From Parascedosporium putredinis (taxonomy: Eukaryota; Ascomycota; Sordariomycetes; Microascales; Microascaceae): a DNA stretch of 64,000 bases. Numbering within the stretch: position 1 is the stretch's first letter; the number at the start of each line of letters is the position of its first letter. A model generated the notes under the pieces. The model did no database searches. It was not told where the DNA came from and saw nothing but the letters and a program-made list of their open reading frames with translations. Positions 36,854 through 49,313 of this stretch are shown here, piece by piece. The translations under genes were made by a program, and so were the position numbers. The DNA lies in assembly GCA_949357655.1 (NCBI GenBank), contig CASHTG010000002.1, positions 1,116,001-1,180,000 on the forward strand, given 5' to 3'.

Positions 36854-37407
36854 AGTCTAGAGGGAAATGCGAGAAACACCAAAAACGGCTATTATATATA
36901 CAGTCAATATTCTAGGAAGGTCTATGACTTTTTGTCGGGTTAAAAGTTCTGAGCTGGCGCAAAGGGTCGGAGAGCTGGGTTGGAGAGCGGCCACGGCGGA
37001 GAACTGTCAATCAAGGTTCGGGAAGTGCCAGCGCCCCTCTTATACCTCGAGTGCGTGCGTGGGGTATTGTCGCAATCTTTTAAAGATTCGAAACCGCTAC
37101 CGCCCAGTCGACGCGGATCTTGCTGTCGGTATCCCACAAGCAGACGCGGGGAGTTTGGAGGAGACTGTTGGGCATGATCTCCCGGGCACGCATGAAGCCG
37201 CCCCGCGACCGCGCGGGGAAAAAAACGGCAGGGTTGTCCCGCTAAGGACCCCGCAAATTCGCACAATCTCCTACAAGATGTCGCAATAGAAAGCTCACAA
37301 AGGAGGAAAAATATAGAATAAGTGGAAAGGAGAAGACGATGATCCCAGGAGCAAGAAGGGCAGACAACCCCAAACGGAAAAGAAGGCTAGAACAGCATTT
37401 TGCTTTA
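36854..37407. other. Short intergenic region
   Basis: Upstream region of the SDR gene and 3' flank of the phosphoesterase, both on the minus strand. No gene seen. Confidence 0.5.
36889..36899 (-). promoter_or_regulatory. TATA-like element of the SDR gene
   Basis: A TATATATA-type stretch about 40 bp upstream of the SDR start codon. The position is reasonable for a fungal core promoter, although such strings are common by chance. Confidence 0.35.
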
Positions 37408-38212
37408 CTATTCACGACCAACCATGAAGATCTTCTTTATAGCGTACTTGGATTCCTGGGACGTGTAGTATCCCTTTTGATTCGCGACGACCCTTGTGCC
37501 GTGCTCGTCGACAAAGTCGCAGCTGTAGTGGGTATGGCCGAACCCCCAGCAAACCACGGCCTCGCGCTGCCAGCAGACCTCACCCCGCATGTCGCACACG
37601 AAGCCGGTCGAGACGGGGCTGTCGAGGAACCTCGGGTCGAGCGCCCGCGCATCCTTGGTGGGGCAATGGTGGGTGAAGATGACAATCTCGCGCTTGGGCT
37701 CGGTCGCCGTGATGGCAGCTACCTGGCTGTTGAGCCACTCGACGTCGGACCGGTGTGCCTCGTTGTGGTCCTCGACGGTCCATTCGCGAATGCCCTTGAA
37801 GTCGACCATCCGCTCGCCCACCTCCCTCTCCTGTTCGGGGCCACATGCGTGAACAGGGTGCAGCCGAGAACGGTCAGGGTGTCGGTGACATCATATCTGG
37901 TCTGGTCAAGAAAGACAAACTTTCCGATGGTGGAGGTGGAGCGCAGTCGGCTCATCCTCTGCTCGAATGCGCGTACACGGTCCTTGGCAATCTGCCATGT
38001 CTGGTAGGTAGGCTCATGGTTGCCGAGTAGGAAGAAGACGACCCAGTACCGCTTCAGCAGCTTCTCAAAAACTTGTAGAGGCCCTCATCTCCCACGTGCC
38101 CAATATCGCCCAGCAGCGCAAGGTAGGGTGCTGTTAGCTTGATGTCAAAGTCGTAGGTCGGATGGGTTTCGAGGTGTAGATCCGACATGAGCTGAAAAGC
38201 TATAGGCGCCAT
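37408..38212 (-). CDS. Calcineurin-like metallophosphoesterase
   Basis: Dinuclear-metal phosphoesterase of the calcineurin superfamily. ATG 38212-38210 begins MAPIAFQLMSDLHLETHP. The metal-ligand blocks occur in order: SDLHLE, LLGDIGHVGD, LLGNHEP, IFTHHCPT and GFGHTHYSCD. The C-terminal half (MVDFKGIREWTVEDHNEAHR, then VEWLNSQVAAI) is typical of fungal members of about 265-270 residues. Two frame breaks sit in homopolymers: the A run at 38067-38071 and the G run at 37837-37840. Each is repaired by one base. I chose this start because SDLHLE follows only about eight residues in, as is usual. It is a cytosolic protein with unknown substrate. Confidence 0.88.
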
Positions 38213-40222
38213 TATGGGCAATATTATGGGCAATATGCGCTCCCTCCTCTACCGGCCGGAGGGTCTTGCGACCGCCAGCAAAGTTTATGGGCAATTATTG
38301 AGTGGCTAGCACGGCTGGTGGGACGAGGTCGATATTAGATTAGCAATGGTAAACGATTAGTTATATGCAACTTGTGCCCCGAAACCAGGGCCGAGCTCAT
38401 CCTCGGACGCACGCCAAATGCTGCTGCAGCGCAATGGTCCGATGAATGGATCAAAGGGTAGCACCGCCAGGAAGAGATGTCCCGTCCCCACCCACTCTGC
38501 CGTACGTGGTAGTGATGGAGGGGCGCGCCAACGAAAAGACCCAGCACAACACACCAGCTAAGGTTTATCGGGGTTAGTATGTAAACACTCTGCCAAGCTT
38601 CCTACCTGAAAGCCAAGGAGGCCAAGTATCAGGAAGTTGGAGGAGGGTACAGTTCCAGCCTTTGCTGGAGAGACGTCAACTGCGTAGAAAGCGGAAAATG
38701 ATAGAAAAGGTCGCCGCTCAAAAGGCGCAGCAGGTCGGTAGCCGTATCGGGATTCAAGAGTCGAGTTGCGATCGTGCCTAGCACAATATTGACGGGTTGA
38801 TTCGAGAGAAGTACACGAAAGTTGAAATAGAATCAAGGTCATGTGCCCCACAAACTCTTCAGTAGCAGGAAGTAGATTACAAAGATACCCAATGCAAGAA
38901 GCAGTAACGTTTCTCAGTGACCTTGATGAGGGCCTCTGCTCAGCTCCCGAGTTGTAAGATTGATTCAAGGCACGCAGCCTGCTGATCATCACATCACGAA
39001 GGACAATGGGAGAAACGAGGGAAATAACATTGAAGAGGGTTTCAAGTCCGAATCTAGCACCGGTCAAGCACCGGCTCCGGGACTGTCAAGGCAGGAAGGC
39101 GCTGGGCGCGTCCATGAAATGGACCAATGACCCGATCGAATATGTCGAGTGTACTCAGGGTTCCACGGTGCCTTCCGAGTCTGGGATGTCCCATTTGATC
39201 ATTGATCCTTCTTGCCTTCATCAGAGACGTTCATCCGCCCCATCAGGCCAACACCGGCTGGAGGAAGAGCAACCGCCCAAACCCCTCCGCGACGGCAAGA
39301 ACCGTTCGCCGCAAACGCAAATGACCTGATCAGATGTACCGTCTCGGAACAATAATGAGATGAGGAAATACAAGCGCAGGGCCGCCACTTGAGCAAAAAG
39401 TCAGCGCCCAGGACGCCATCCGCCAAGTATTTTGCCCACAGCCCCAAAAGGTTTTGCCCCGCCAAGGCCTCGCCCCACTCATCTGCAAATGGCCCCATCA
39501 GGTATTAATACTAATAAACCAAAGTAACGGCCCTCTCCTACAACTGAAAACCCTTCTCCAGGTGCGATTGCGGCCCCAAGTAAGCTCAGGTAGCTGCCCC
39601 CATCTCTCGGAGAGTTCCGTGAGTATCGCTAGTCTCTGGCCCGACGCGCGTGCCTCGCCCTTGGTTGACTTCATCGGGTTCACGAACAAACAACCTTCTC
39701 CTCTTCCTGTCCCCGCCAACAAAACTTAGAATGGCCGCTCGCTAGCAAAGAACCCACACGGTCCGGTCCATCCAATCCTCGTTGAGCGATTTGATCGATT
39801 CTCCCTTGAGGACCTCCTGCGCCCAAAATGTCTAACGCCTCCTTCCGGGGCTCTGCCCTGTCGCCCAGGGATCGCACCTCCTCGCGTGACTTGGAGCTAG
39901 GCTTAGCCGACATCATGCCAAGCTGATGGGTTCGTTGGCCATTACGCCAACAGCTTCCACTTAATGTTTCAGGGCCCACACGAACCGTACATGTAATAAT
40001 AGTAATAATCAAGGATTCCTTTTCTTCATGTGGCCCTCCCCTTCCTCCCTCCCTTCATGTAATTATATAGACATGACCACGGACACTCCCCGTTCACAAG
40101 TCTACTCCTTCAACCCCCTTGACCACACCCTCGCAACATCGATCGCGAACTCAATGGAAGTCCTCTCCCGCAAACTTCAAATCACAGCAAAACAATCTCG
40201 CCCAAGATACCGACATCCTTAA
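38213..40222. other. Intergenic region, 2.0 kb
   Basis: Divergent spacer between the phosphoesterase (-) and the nucleotidyltransferase-fold gene (+). A minus-strand open stretch of 169 codons (39067-38558) has no ATG near its start and no recognised motif. A possible 5' extension of the next gene begins at ATG 40073 in another frame. Confidence 0.45.
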
Positions 40223-41233
40223 ATGTGCTTATTCTTCACCCGCCGCCATGATAACCTAAACGGTAAAGGGTCGTCCTACGTCCACGGACCGAGGCCGATC
40301 CCGATCCCGATCCACCTGCCCGTCGACGTTCACGACACCAAGGTGAACCCCAAAAAGGCTAGCACCACCCTAACCACTATACCATCCGCCCTCTCCGCCG
40401 CCACCTCCATCGGCGCCTCAATCGCGACCGTCCCTACCACCCCGACGATTGCCGGCTCGCCGCTCCCCGGCTCTACTCAGTCGTCGGCCACTAATGTCTC
40501 CGCTCCGGTCACACTCGGCCCCGTCCTCAAGGTCCCCGCCGTTCCGCGCCGGCCCGAGTCCATATGCCACCTCGACATGTCCCGCCGCGACATGTATGCC
40601 GCCCTGGCCATCATCTACAAGACCCTCTCCGATGTCCCTTACGCCATCATTGGCGGCGTCGCGTGCATCGTCCTCGGCTCACCCCGGCCCACCAAGGACC
40701 TAGACATTGTCGTCCCGGACGGCCGCGCCGCCGAAGCCGCGGCTCTGCTAGCGGCCACCGGCGCCTTTGGTACCGAAGTCAGCCACAACGGCCGGAGGCG
40801 TACGTGGTACCATGCCTCCCAGCACCGCAACTACAATCTCGACATCCTCGAGCCGCACGACATCAACCAAAGCTTCACCTCCACCGGCGGTGTCCCCAAA
40901 ACCATCCTCGCCAACGGGTACCCGGTTCTACACCCGACCCAGCTCCTCAATTTCAAAATCGCCTCCTGGATGGACCGCATGCACACGCACGGCTACAAGA
41001 AGATTAATCACGCCAAGGACATCCGCTTTCTCACGAATTGGCTCGCTCGCGAGCACATCACGGTCACCAAGGAGGAGGTTACCCACGCCACCGACGACTT
41101 TCTCGTGCTTTTTTCCGCCAGTTACCCGGGTATGGAGAAGGCTTTTGATAAGATTGGCCTTTCAAGGGTCGGCCGTTCGAAAAGGAATTCGATAGACTCG
41201 AGATGGAAGGATGACGATTGGTGGTACTCTTGA
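40223..41233 (+). CDS. Nucleotidyltransferase-fold protein (fungal)
   Basis: Single open frame of 336 codons, no break. The first 110 residues are Pro/Ser/Thr/Ala-rich and probably disordered. The folded part starts at about residue 120 (MSRRDMYAALAIIYKTLSDV). It contains YAIIGGVACIVLGSPRP followed by TKDLDIVVPDG: the GG...GS...DxD arrangement of the polymerase-beta nucleotidyltransferase superfamily (AbiEii/MNT-like). The second Asp of the pair would bind metal. The C-terminal region (LLNFKIASWMDRMHTHGYKK, AKDIRFLTNWLA) resembles the helical part of such proteins. Members in fungi are numerous and poorly studied, and whether this one transfers nucleotides is unknown. An alternative start at 40073 (MTTDTPRSQVYSFNP) would add about 50 residues if two one-base shifts are errors. 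Confidence 0.75.
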   Translation: MCLFFTRRHDNLNGKGSSYVHGPRPIPIPIHLPVDVHDTKVNPKKASTTLTTIPSALSAATSIGASIATVPTTPTIAGSPLPGSTQSSATNVSAPVTLGPVLKVPAVPRRPESICHLDMSRRDMYAALAIIYKTLSDVPYAIIGGVACIVLGSPRPTKDLDIVVPDGRAAEAAALLAATGAFGTEVSHNGRRRTWYHASQHRNYNLDILEPHDINQSFTSTGGVPKTILANGYPVLHPTQLLNFKIASWMDRMHTHGYKKINHAKDIRFLTNWLAREHITVTKEEVTHATDDFLVLFSASYPGMEKAFDKIGLSRVGRSKRNSIDSRWKDDDWWYS

Positions 41234-42628
41234 GAGGCTGTTGGCGATTGGACCCCAATGCCACTCATACCTCGTGGATCCCCTCTCGCTCTTCTGCTCT
41301 CCGGCTTGACGCCTCTTTCTATTCCAATAGGTTGTTGCCGGCAAACCAGATCGAGTTCGCCCTTGGCTAGATCCTGGAACCCAGTTATGGACAACGCAGC
41401 TGATAAACCCTTTCTCTCGGCAGCCTCAGATTCATTTCTTGTTCTTTTTCCTTTGGGTCGGTTCCGGAGATCAAAGATACCCAGTTGCCACCAGATGCAA
41501 CAATGTATGAATAACGCTTTTCCAAATGTAATGATAATGACCAGAATACACTCATCTCCAAGTTTCGTGTTTCCTCGCCGAGCGCCTTTGAAGCTACCAC
41601 ATGCATCATCTCCTCACTCATAAGCAGTCCCCAAAACCGAGAAAGCCCGTCCACTTTATACTCGGACTTCTTTAAGGGGGAAATTATTGGCGGGACGTAA
41701 ATAGGCAAGTATTCTTACTCTAGGCTCTTACCCAAGCCGTGGGAAACAGCGAGCGGCTACCCGGCAGCCCCGATTTAGCCAGATATACAACCCGGAAATC
41801 GAAAGAATCCCTAAGCAGGCCCACTGAACCTGCAGCCGATAGTAGGCAATGGCGAAATCAAGCCATCCGGTCCCACAAGGAAAAGGAAAGAACAAGGAAA
41901 TCTTCCCCTGGCCACGCTCTGTTCCCCAGCGCCCTTCTTTACGCCACCCCGTACCAGTTGAGCATATAATTGGACAGCACGTTTCCCCTCGCTTAGTGCG
42001 ATAAGACCTTCGAAGCATTCGTGCTAGACTGCCCGCCCGCAAGAAACAACAAAAAGGGAAAAAAACGAGCAAGTTAGGTGGCACGGGGGAGAGGGGAGCC
42101 GAGCTCCGTTCCTGGGGCCGGATTGGGCCGGGTAAACAAGGGGACCGAGGGACGCAATAAGGCACGGGAATTGTGTGGGCGAGTAGCCCGACCCAGGACG
42201 AGGGGCACTCTCCGAGGACCGAGAAGGGCAGGTAGGGATTTATCCAGGAACGTGAGGGACAAGAGATATGGAGACAAAGGGAGGAGAGGTGGAGAGCTTC
42301 CCTTTTTCGATTCCCTTGTTTTTTTCTGTCTTTCCCTTCTTTCCCCAATCCCGTGCTCCCGCCGGCGATCTTCAACGTCGTCTCCTCGTTACGCGCACCA
42401 ATACCTCTGCCCCAAGCTTCGCGGGGTGGAATGCAACGCTAATCCGCGGAATCTTGTGTAAGTGACCGCTCGCCAGATTTCCAACGGCCTTTTGCACTCC
42501 CTCGCTCGAAGTTGATATTTCTTCGAAACATCTGTTGTCAGAAAGGGAAAATAGAGAGAAACAATAAAAAAAGGGTCAAGTTGTGCAGCTGCGATCAATA
42601 TATAATTCGGTTTTTCTTTTCCCAAATC
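41234..42628. other. Intergenic region, 1.4 kb
   Basis: Upstream region of the secreted GH43 gene. No gene recognised; a TATATAATT string lies at about 42600, some 25-30 bp before its start codon. Confidence 0.5.
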
Positions 42629-44544
42629 ATGAGGATTATCCGCCTCCTCGCTCTCGCTCTGGCGACCGGCGTCGCCCACGCCCAGGGCGGTCTAATTCTC
42701 CACTATCCTCTTACCGGCAACGCGCCAGCGGACGGCATCATCCCGGACGTGAGCGGCAACGGCAACGACGGCAAGGTCGTCGGCGCGCCGCAGTTCACGG
42801 GCGCCGCGGGCCTTCGACTCGACGGCGTCGACGACCACGTCGCCCTTCCCAACGACCTCATGCGCGGCCTCGACGCCATCACCGTGAGCACCCAGGTCCT
42901 CGTCCGCGCCGAGCAGTCCGGCAACTACTTCATCTTCGGTTTGGGCGTCACGTCCAACGCCGACGGCAACGGCTACGTCTTCGTGACCGGAAATCCATAC
43001 CGCGCCGCCATCTCCTCGGGCAACTGGGAGCTCGAGGCCGAGTCGCGCACCGACGCCAACCTACCCCGCGACGCGTGGAAGACGGTCACGTACACCGTCG
43101 ACAGTAAAGCAGATACCGTGGCCCTTTATCTCGACGGGGAACGCGTCGCCGGCCACACCAACAGCAACCGAATCATCGCCCCCAGCACGATCGGCGGCGG
43201 CTCCACGCCCAACAACTACCTCGGCCGGTCCCAATACACTGCCGACAGCTTTCTCGCCGGCTCCGTCCGTGACTTCCGCGTCTACAATCGGGCCCTGACC
43301 GAGGCCGAGATCGCCCAGATCCAGCCCAACGAGGAGAACCGTCGGGACGTTGCCCTCGCTTCCTTGACGGTCGTCAACGTCGACGACGTGCGCGGCAACC
43401 TTTTCCTTCCCGACAACGTAGACGGCTTCGAGGTGATTTGGACCAGCAGCGACCCCGACGTCATCTCCGCAGACGGTATCGTCAACCGCCAGTCGTCCGA
43501 TGTCGAGGTCAAGCTCACCGGCATCATCGAGAACAACGGCCGCGAGTTTACCGCCAAGGTACGCAAGGCCGCAGATCTTGCGCCCTTCGAAGGCTACGCC
43601 TTTTCGTACTTTACCGGAAATTCTCGTGACGGCGAGCGCATCTACTTCGCTGCCAGCGAAGGCAACAACGCCCTAAAATGGCGTGAGCTCAACGGCGGAA
43701 GGCCCGTCCTGAGCTCCACCAAGGGGACCACCGGTCTCCGAGATCCGTTCATGATCCGCTCCCCGGAAGGCGATACCTTCTACCTCATCGCAACCGATCT
43801 CTCCATCGGCTCTGGAACCTCGTGGGGGACGCGGTGCGCGTCGGAAGCCGCTACCTAGAAGTGTGGGAGTCGCACGACCTCGTGAACTGGTCGGCGCAGC
43901 GCCATGTCCTCGTCTCTCCCTCTACGGCCGGAAACACCTGGGCTCCCGAAGCCTTTTACGACGATGAGATTGGCGCCTACGTCGTCTTCTGGGCGTCCTC
44001 GCTCTACGGCGAGAACGACGGCAGCCACACAGGCTCAACCTACCACCGCATGCTCTACGTAACAACCCGAGACTTTGTCAGCTTCTCCGAGCCCCAGGTA
44101 TGGCAAGACGCGGGCATGTCCCGCATTGACACGACCGTCGTTCGCGACGAGGCCAACGGCGTGTATTACAGGTTCACAAAAGACGAGGGCGCAAGGGCAA
44201 CAGGCTGCACCGACATCATCCAGGAGCGCTCAACCAAGTTGCGCGGCCCCATATCTGAATGGACTCAGATTGCGACGTGTATCGGAAAGAATGCCGGGAC
44301 GACAGCCGTTGAGGGTCCCTCGATCTTCAAGGCCAACGAGGGAGACGTCAATGGCGGTGACAAGTACTACCTTTTCGTGGACGAATACGGCGACAGAGGA
44401 TACGTCCCGCTCGAGACATCAGACATTGCTGGAGGGAAATGGAAACTACCCGCCAACTGGAATCTTCCCAGGAGCCCCCGCCACGGCACCGTCATTCCCG
44501 TCACTGCTGAGGAGCTGTCCTTCCTCTCGGGGAGTTTGAGCTGA
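42629..44544 (+). CDS. Secreted LamG - aBig_2 - GH43 enzyme (arabinan-type)
   Basis: Plant cell-wall glycoside hydrolase. ATG 42629 encodes a signal peptide (MRIIRLLALALATGVAHA, cut before QGG). Next is a concanavalin/LamG-type jelly-roll (about residues 25-230: HYPLTGNAPADG, LRLDGVDDHVALP, VALYLDGERVAGH, GSVRDFRVYNRALTEAEI). Then comes an atrophied bacterial Ig domain (VRGNLFLPD, VIWTSSDPDVISADGIV). The C-terminal GH43 five-bladed propeller begins at SYFTGNSRDGERIYFA. GH43 landmarks are TGLRDPFMIRSP (general base Asp), NTWAPEAFYDD, SRIDTTVV (pKa-modulating Asp) and AVEGPSIFK (general acid Glu). The one frame break is in the G run 43824-43828 (one G missing). Length is about 640 residues. By family, the activity is probably on arabinose-containing polymers, which suits a plant-associated or saprotrophic life. 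Confidence 0.92.
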
Positions 44545-47500
44545 CCGACCTTGCGCAAGAAGCAATCACTTTCGAAGAGAGCCTCCTTGCTCCATAATGA
44601 GCAATAACTCGCGACCACCCCCACCATAGCAAATCCAAAGGCGGCAGGAGTCAAAGAGCGGACCAGGGAGCCAGATCCATACCTGTACTTTTTATGCGTA
44701 TGCTTAGTGAGGACCAAGTTCAATGCACTCATCAGGAGACGGCATTCGCGGAGTGAACTTTGCTGCATGCTCAGCCAGGCGTATATTAGTAATTCTCACT
44801 AAGTAACAAAACCAAACTGAGGTCTCATCAGAAGCGTCTACCGCACCGAGCGGCTATTCCCAGGCCGTGACATGTTCCATCAGAGCGTGGGGAAACGGGA
44901 GTCCTCCCTACCAAATATAGAGCGCGATTGTTATTGCAAGTATCCGCATTTGCCTCATGTTTAAGCACCGCCCTTGCCTTCCCCTCGCCATACTTCTCCC
45001 TACCTACAAGACACGGGCTTTGAGTCAAACATAACCCCCACACTTATATCCATGGTTCCTGACTTGCTACTACGTTTGAAGCAAGGGCGGGCGCATGACA
45101 AGGCGACTTTCCAGACCCATAAAAAAACTCCATCTAAAAGAACCAGGGGTCATGTTAAGAACTATTTCCAGCGCGAAAGGTTGGGAGAGAGGACAGAGAC
45201 GCACAGGTGCGCCTGTCGACTTGCGCTGAAGGTTTCCATATTTGGTTGCCTATTATATCTGCTGGAGCCTCGTCTTGGTGATATCAATCTATGGCAATCA
45301 AGCCACACATGACTGCTCCAATTCCTAAACGAGCAAGACAATCAAGCTGGAACAACTCTATTTATCAGCATGAGAGAGGCGGAGCTAAATCCACTTTTCA
45401 TCTATCAAGGGTAGAGATCCAGCGAACGCACCTTACAGAGCTTTTGATTGCCAGGAAGGCTCAAGCGGGAGCATCGTGCCCGTATACCTCTCCTCGCCAA
45501 TATGTGAATCCGTTCGAAACATCATTACACCTGTGGAGCGATATGGGAGCGGGGTTGTCTGGGGGAAGATTTGTGAGCCTTCATACCTTCCTGGTCCCCC
45601 ATGCCAAAAAGGACCCAATCTACACACGGCCGCCCGCCCCAGGCACCTTGGGTCTTCGGGAAGGGACACAACATCAATCGCAATATTGAAAGGCTCCCGA
45701 GGTCGTATCTGCGGTACAGTCCCCAATAGCACCAGCCCGATATTATCACTTTCCAGGGCTTCCCTCTCGTGGCGATCCAGCCCTCATCGGGTTTGACTCT
45801 CCCGACTTTGCCGCTGGGACGCGTCCAAAGGGTCGAAGAGCAAATAACGATACGTGGAGGAAGACGGAAACCACATACCCACCCCCTCTCGCTCTCTCTC
45901 TCCCCGCCCTTCTGCCATAATGCAACACCTCAGATGCGGGTCGGTGCTACCTGGAGGCGGGAGGAAGTAAACAGGAGTGGAAAACGGTAAACGAGGGCTC
46001 GTAAACGATCCCGAAAAGACCGGGGTAGAAGGCGGCCGGTGTTTGTCGGCGTCTTGCATGCACCAGTAATCCAATGCCGCTCATGCTTTGTGACGAGGGG
46101 AGTGCAGATCGATCTTGAATCAACCAAATTGGGCAGACGATGGAACGTAAGGAACCACTAAAAAGACGAAACATTCTTCCCCAGACTTTTTTTTTAACGA
46201 CTCAATTTCATGGGACGAGCGGTCTGGTAAACTTTTCTTTTTCCCTCTTGCTTATTGCAACCTGACTTAATCGGTTGGAAAAGACTGGCACGATCTTCTT
46301 CACCTGAGAAGAATAGGATCTGCAGCGCCATGCTTGGGATCCGATCCCGAAAAGGCCTCCCGCTGTTTTTTCTTCGCTTGTAAATTTGAAACCTGGGCGC
46401 CCATGGAGCCACAGCGCTTCCATATTGAGCGGTAGGGAAATGGACAATCACCGAAAGCGCGAAGGAAGCATGCGAATTCCGCAGCGGTTATTCCTTAAGC
46501 TCGAAAGTGTTAAGGTGAGGGGTGTTCCCATCAAGTCAGCGTTCTGGCATCGCGCAGTTAGAGACTGTGGACCGAGGACATGTTGAAGCGCAAGGAGAAA
46601 GGAAACAGAAATGGATAGACCAAATAAACTAAGAGAAGTGAAAGAGAGAAACCGCTGATTGATTCCCCAAATATATTGTATATTGAGGAAAATAAAGATT
46701 TTGATTATGATTATGAGAAGGCTCGACCCGATATCGAGCATCAACGCGAGAGCCGACACTCCGTCTACCTCGGGGCAGAAGGACCAGAAGAGCAGATTCG
46801 AGAATCAAGAATTCAGAGAGCATCAGGAGCAATGAAGGCGGGAGCCAGTTGTGTCGCATACCAAGATCCTGAAAGGAACTGCTCAGGTTCACGCGCTGTC
46901 CGACATTCATTACGCCATCATGATGGGGGCCCTGGATTAAGTTAAGCCACGCCTGGGGGCGATCGAAGGAAGAGGCGATGTTGCTTGATCATCCATTTTT
47001 TTGTTTCCTTTGTCCATATTCTTGCTTAGCTTTGTACTGCCTCCCCGAAAAGAATCTGGGCCTGGAATGTACTGTGCCTGACCGGTGGGATGCGAGCGGC
47101 ATGATGGTGGATGCTTGGATTTATATCAGGTCCCCGAAAGGAATTGGCGGCGAGGGTAAAAAGAGTTCAGGTACAGTTTGGCCATTGACGTCAATTCGCT
47201 GTATGAAGGGGGTCACACACGTCTTGCACCCTACATTCAGGGATCACACAATTATTTTTTGAGCCCAAACGAGTTATGATTTTCGCCATGTTCAGGAAAA
47301 AGAGGAAACAAGGAAGTCTGGTAACCGAATGAGTGGGGCGAAAAGGAAAAGGAGAGCAAGGCGAAAGAGAGCGAGGCAGACGGCATGAGACAGCAACCAA
47401 GGGATAGACTATACAAGACACACGGGGTCGTGGAGGCCAGGGAATCAACGAACCGACCCCATGTGGTGGAACGAGACACGTCTATCATGAACACCGAACA

Positions 47501-48289
47501 CGGCTCTCACTGTCAGTCTCTGTCAGTCTCAGAAGGCACCATTGCTCATTGCACGGGTGCCAGAGGATTGGCTGCCCGTCAGGAACGAAGTGGTTCATCA
47601 GGGGATCGTCGCCCTTTTCAACTTTGGCTACTTTAAAGTAATATGCCTACTTTGGAGAAGTCCCCCCGCCCCAACTTGACGAGCAAGATGCTATTCCACT
47701 TTGAACGCACACACACCTTGGGGAAACGAGGGGGAAGCGTCGCAAAAGGAAGGACAAGTGTGAATTAATGACGCTCGTTTGCAGAATTTGCAAAGGAGGG
47801 TTGGGTCTCGTGGCCTGGGCCGTACCCAGGGAGGGTCGAAGTGGAGTGTGAAACGTCGAGTTGTAAACAAGCCAGGAATTAAATGGGGGAAGAAAGGATC
47901 CCGTCGAGATAGATGGGCCATCGCATTCTCCCCCAAGTCGTGATACGGTTGCGAAAACTATCGGTGGTCACCTGGCCATGGGGGAGCATGGAACTTTCCG
48001 AGGTGAACAAGAAACTGTTCCACATGGCTACGACGACGGGGGCGGGAAATTCAGAACAGAAACCCTGAAGGGTGGGCTATATCCCTGCTTCCTAAGATGG
48101 AATCCTACACCTCCTCGGCAAAGTATCGTGGGTGTCACCGATAGGTTGCACGCATTGCATAGTGGCTCAGAAGCTGACAGCACGGGAGACACATCCATGA
48201 CTTGTAGAATATTGAAGGCGGCGAATGGCGACCACCCGCAGCTCTCGGGTATGCGCTCCCTTGTGCTGAGACGACGGCGACAGCCACTC

Positions 48290-48308
48290 TTTTTTTTTTT
48301 TTTTTTTT
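48290..48308. repeat. Poly(T) run
   Basis: Nineteen T residues in the 11-kb gene-free region. A retroposed tail is conceivable, but no gene copy is attached. Confidence 0.9.
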
Positions 48309-49291
48309 GTTTTTTGTTTGGTTCGTTCTGAAGGGGAGAATCTTCTCATATTATTACCTGCCTCGATTTCCCGTTTAGTTCTTGGGTTGGAGACGGCACT
48401 TTATCGATAACGTCCAGCATCCCGGACGACCCCTCTCCTTGGATGCAAGGAGCAGCCAAGGGGTAATACTTGTACCGGTCGTACAGCCAATTCCTGGTTT
48501 CGTGATGGACGCGCAGCCATGAGGAGTCACTGGCAGAATCCCTTGTCGCTGTGCCTCCCCTTCCGTGGGAATGGCTTGCCTTGGATGTGTGAAGCTGGCG
48601 AGCCGTATCCCTTCATGCTAGTATTATGTTAGAAACGGAAATAAAACTCGACATGTCATCTGGCGAACGGCATGCTCCTCACAAAAGGGTCGTTGATGCG
48701 AGGGCCCGCCCGCCCAGAGAGGGCTGGGAATCGCCAGAATGCGCCTCTTCTCCGTATCCTTTACTCGGACGTCTCTTTTTGTCATTCCCCCACTTTCCCT
48801 CCTCTCGCGAATGCCCTTTCTTTTTTGACCTCGAATTTTCCATTCCATCCTTCTATTGTTGTTCTATTACCATGCTCCCCACGTTTCCGGAGCGAGTCTC
48901 CGTTGGCCATCCAAGTTTAGAATTCAGGTGACACTCGCATCAACTTGAGTCGGTGCAGACCATCCATCTGCCCGCCACACTCACCGACAGTCGACAGCGA
49001 CGCGGGGTGATGGCGGTCTCCAGTTCTTCTCTTTACTCAAACAAAGTATAACCTCGAATCATCGTTTAAGTCCGAGCGTTCCGATGGTTACAATGGGATG
49101 GCGCACTTGGCCACCGTTACGGTACCTCCTCGCGGCGACTAGGGTTAGGTGGCTTGCCCCTCGGTTCATTCGTAATACCGGTTGTCACCAGAGGCGAACA
49201 AGCTACTTTGCAACATGCATCCTCTTTACGATGACCGGGCTCAGCAGGATGGATGTGCCTGCCTGGTGCCTGTTTTCGACACCCCAGTCAA

Positions 49292-49313
49292 CCTGGCCTG
49301 GCCTGGCCTGGCC
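49292..49313. repeat. CCTGG pentamer tandem repeat
   Basis: About four tandem copies of CCTGG in the gene-free region. Confidence 0.85.

Noticed and set aside
38558..39067. 169-codon minus-strand open stretch
   Set aside because: Its first codon is TTG, with no ATG close upstream, and no family signature is present.
48290..48308. Poly(T) run as a retroposon tail
   Set aside because: No reverse-transcribed gene copy, LINE sequence or target-site duplication could be seen beside it.
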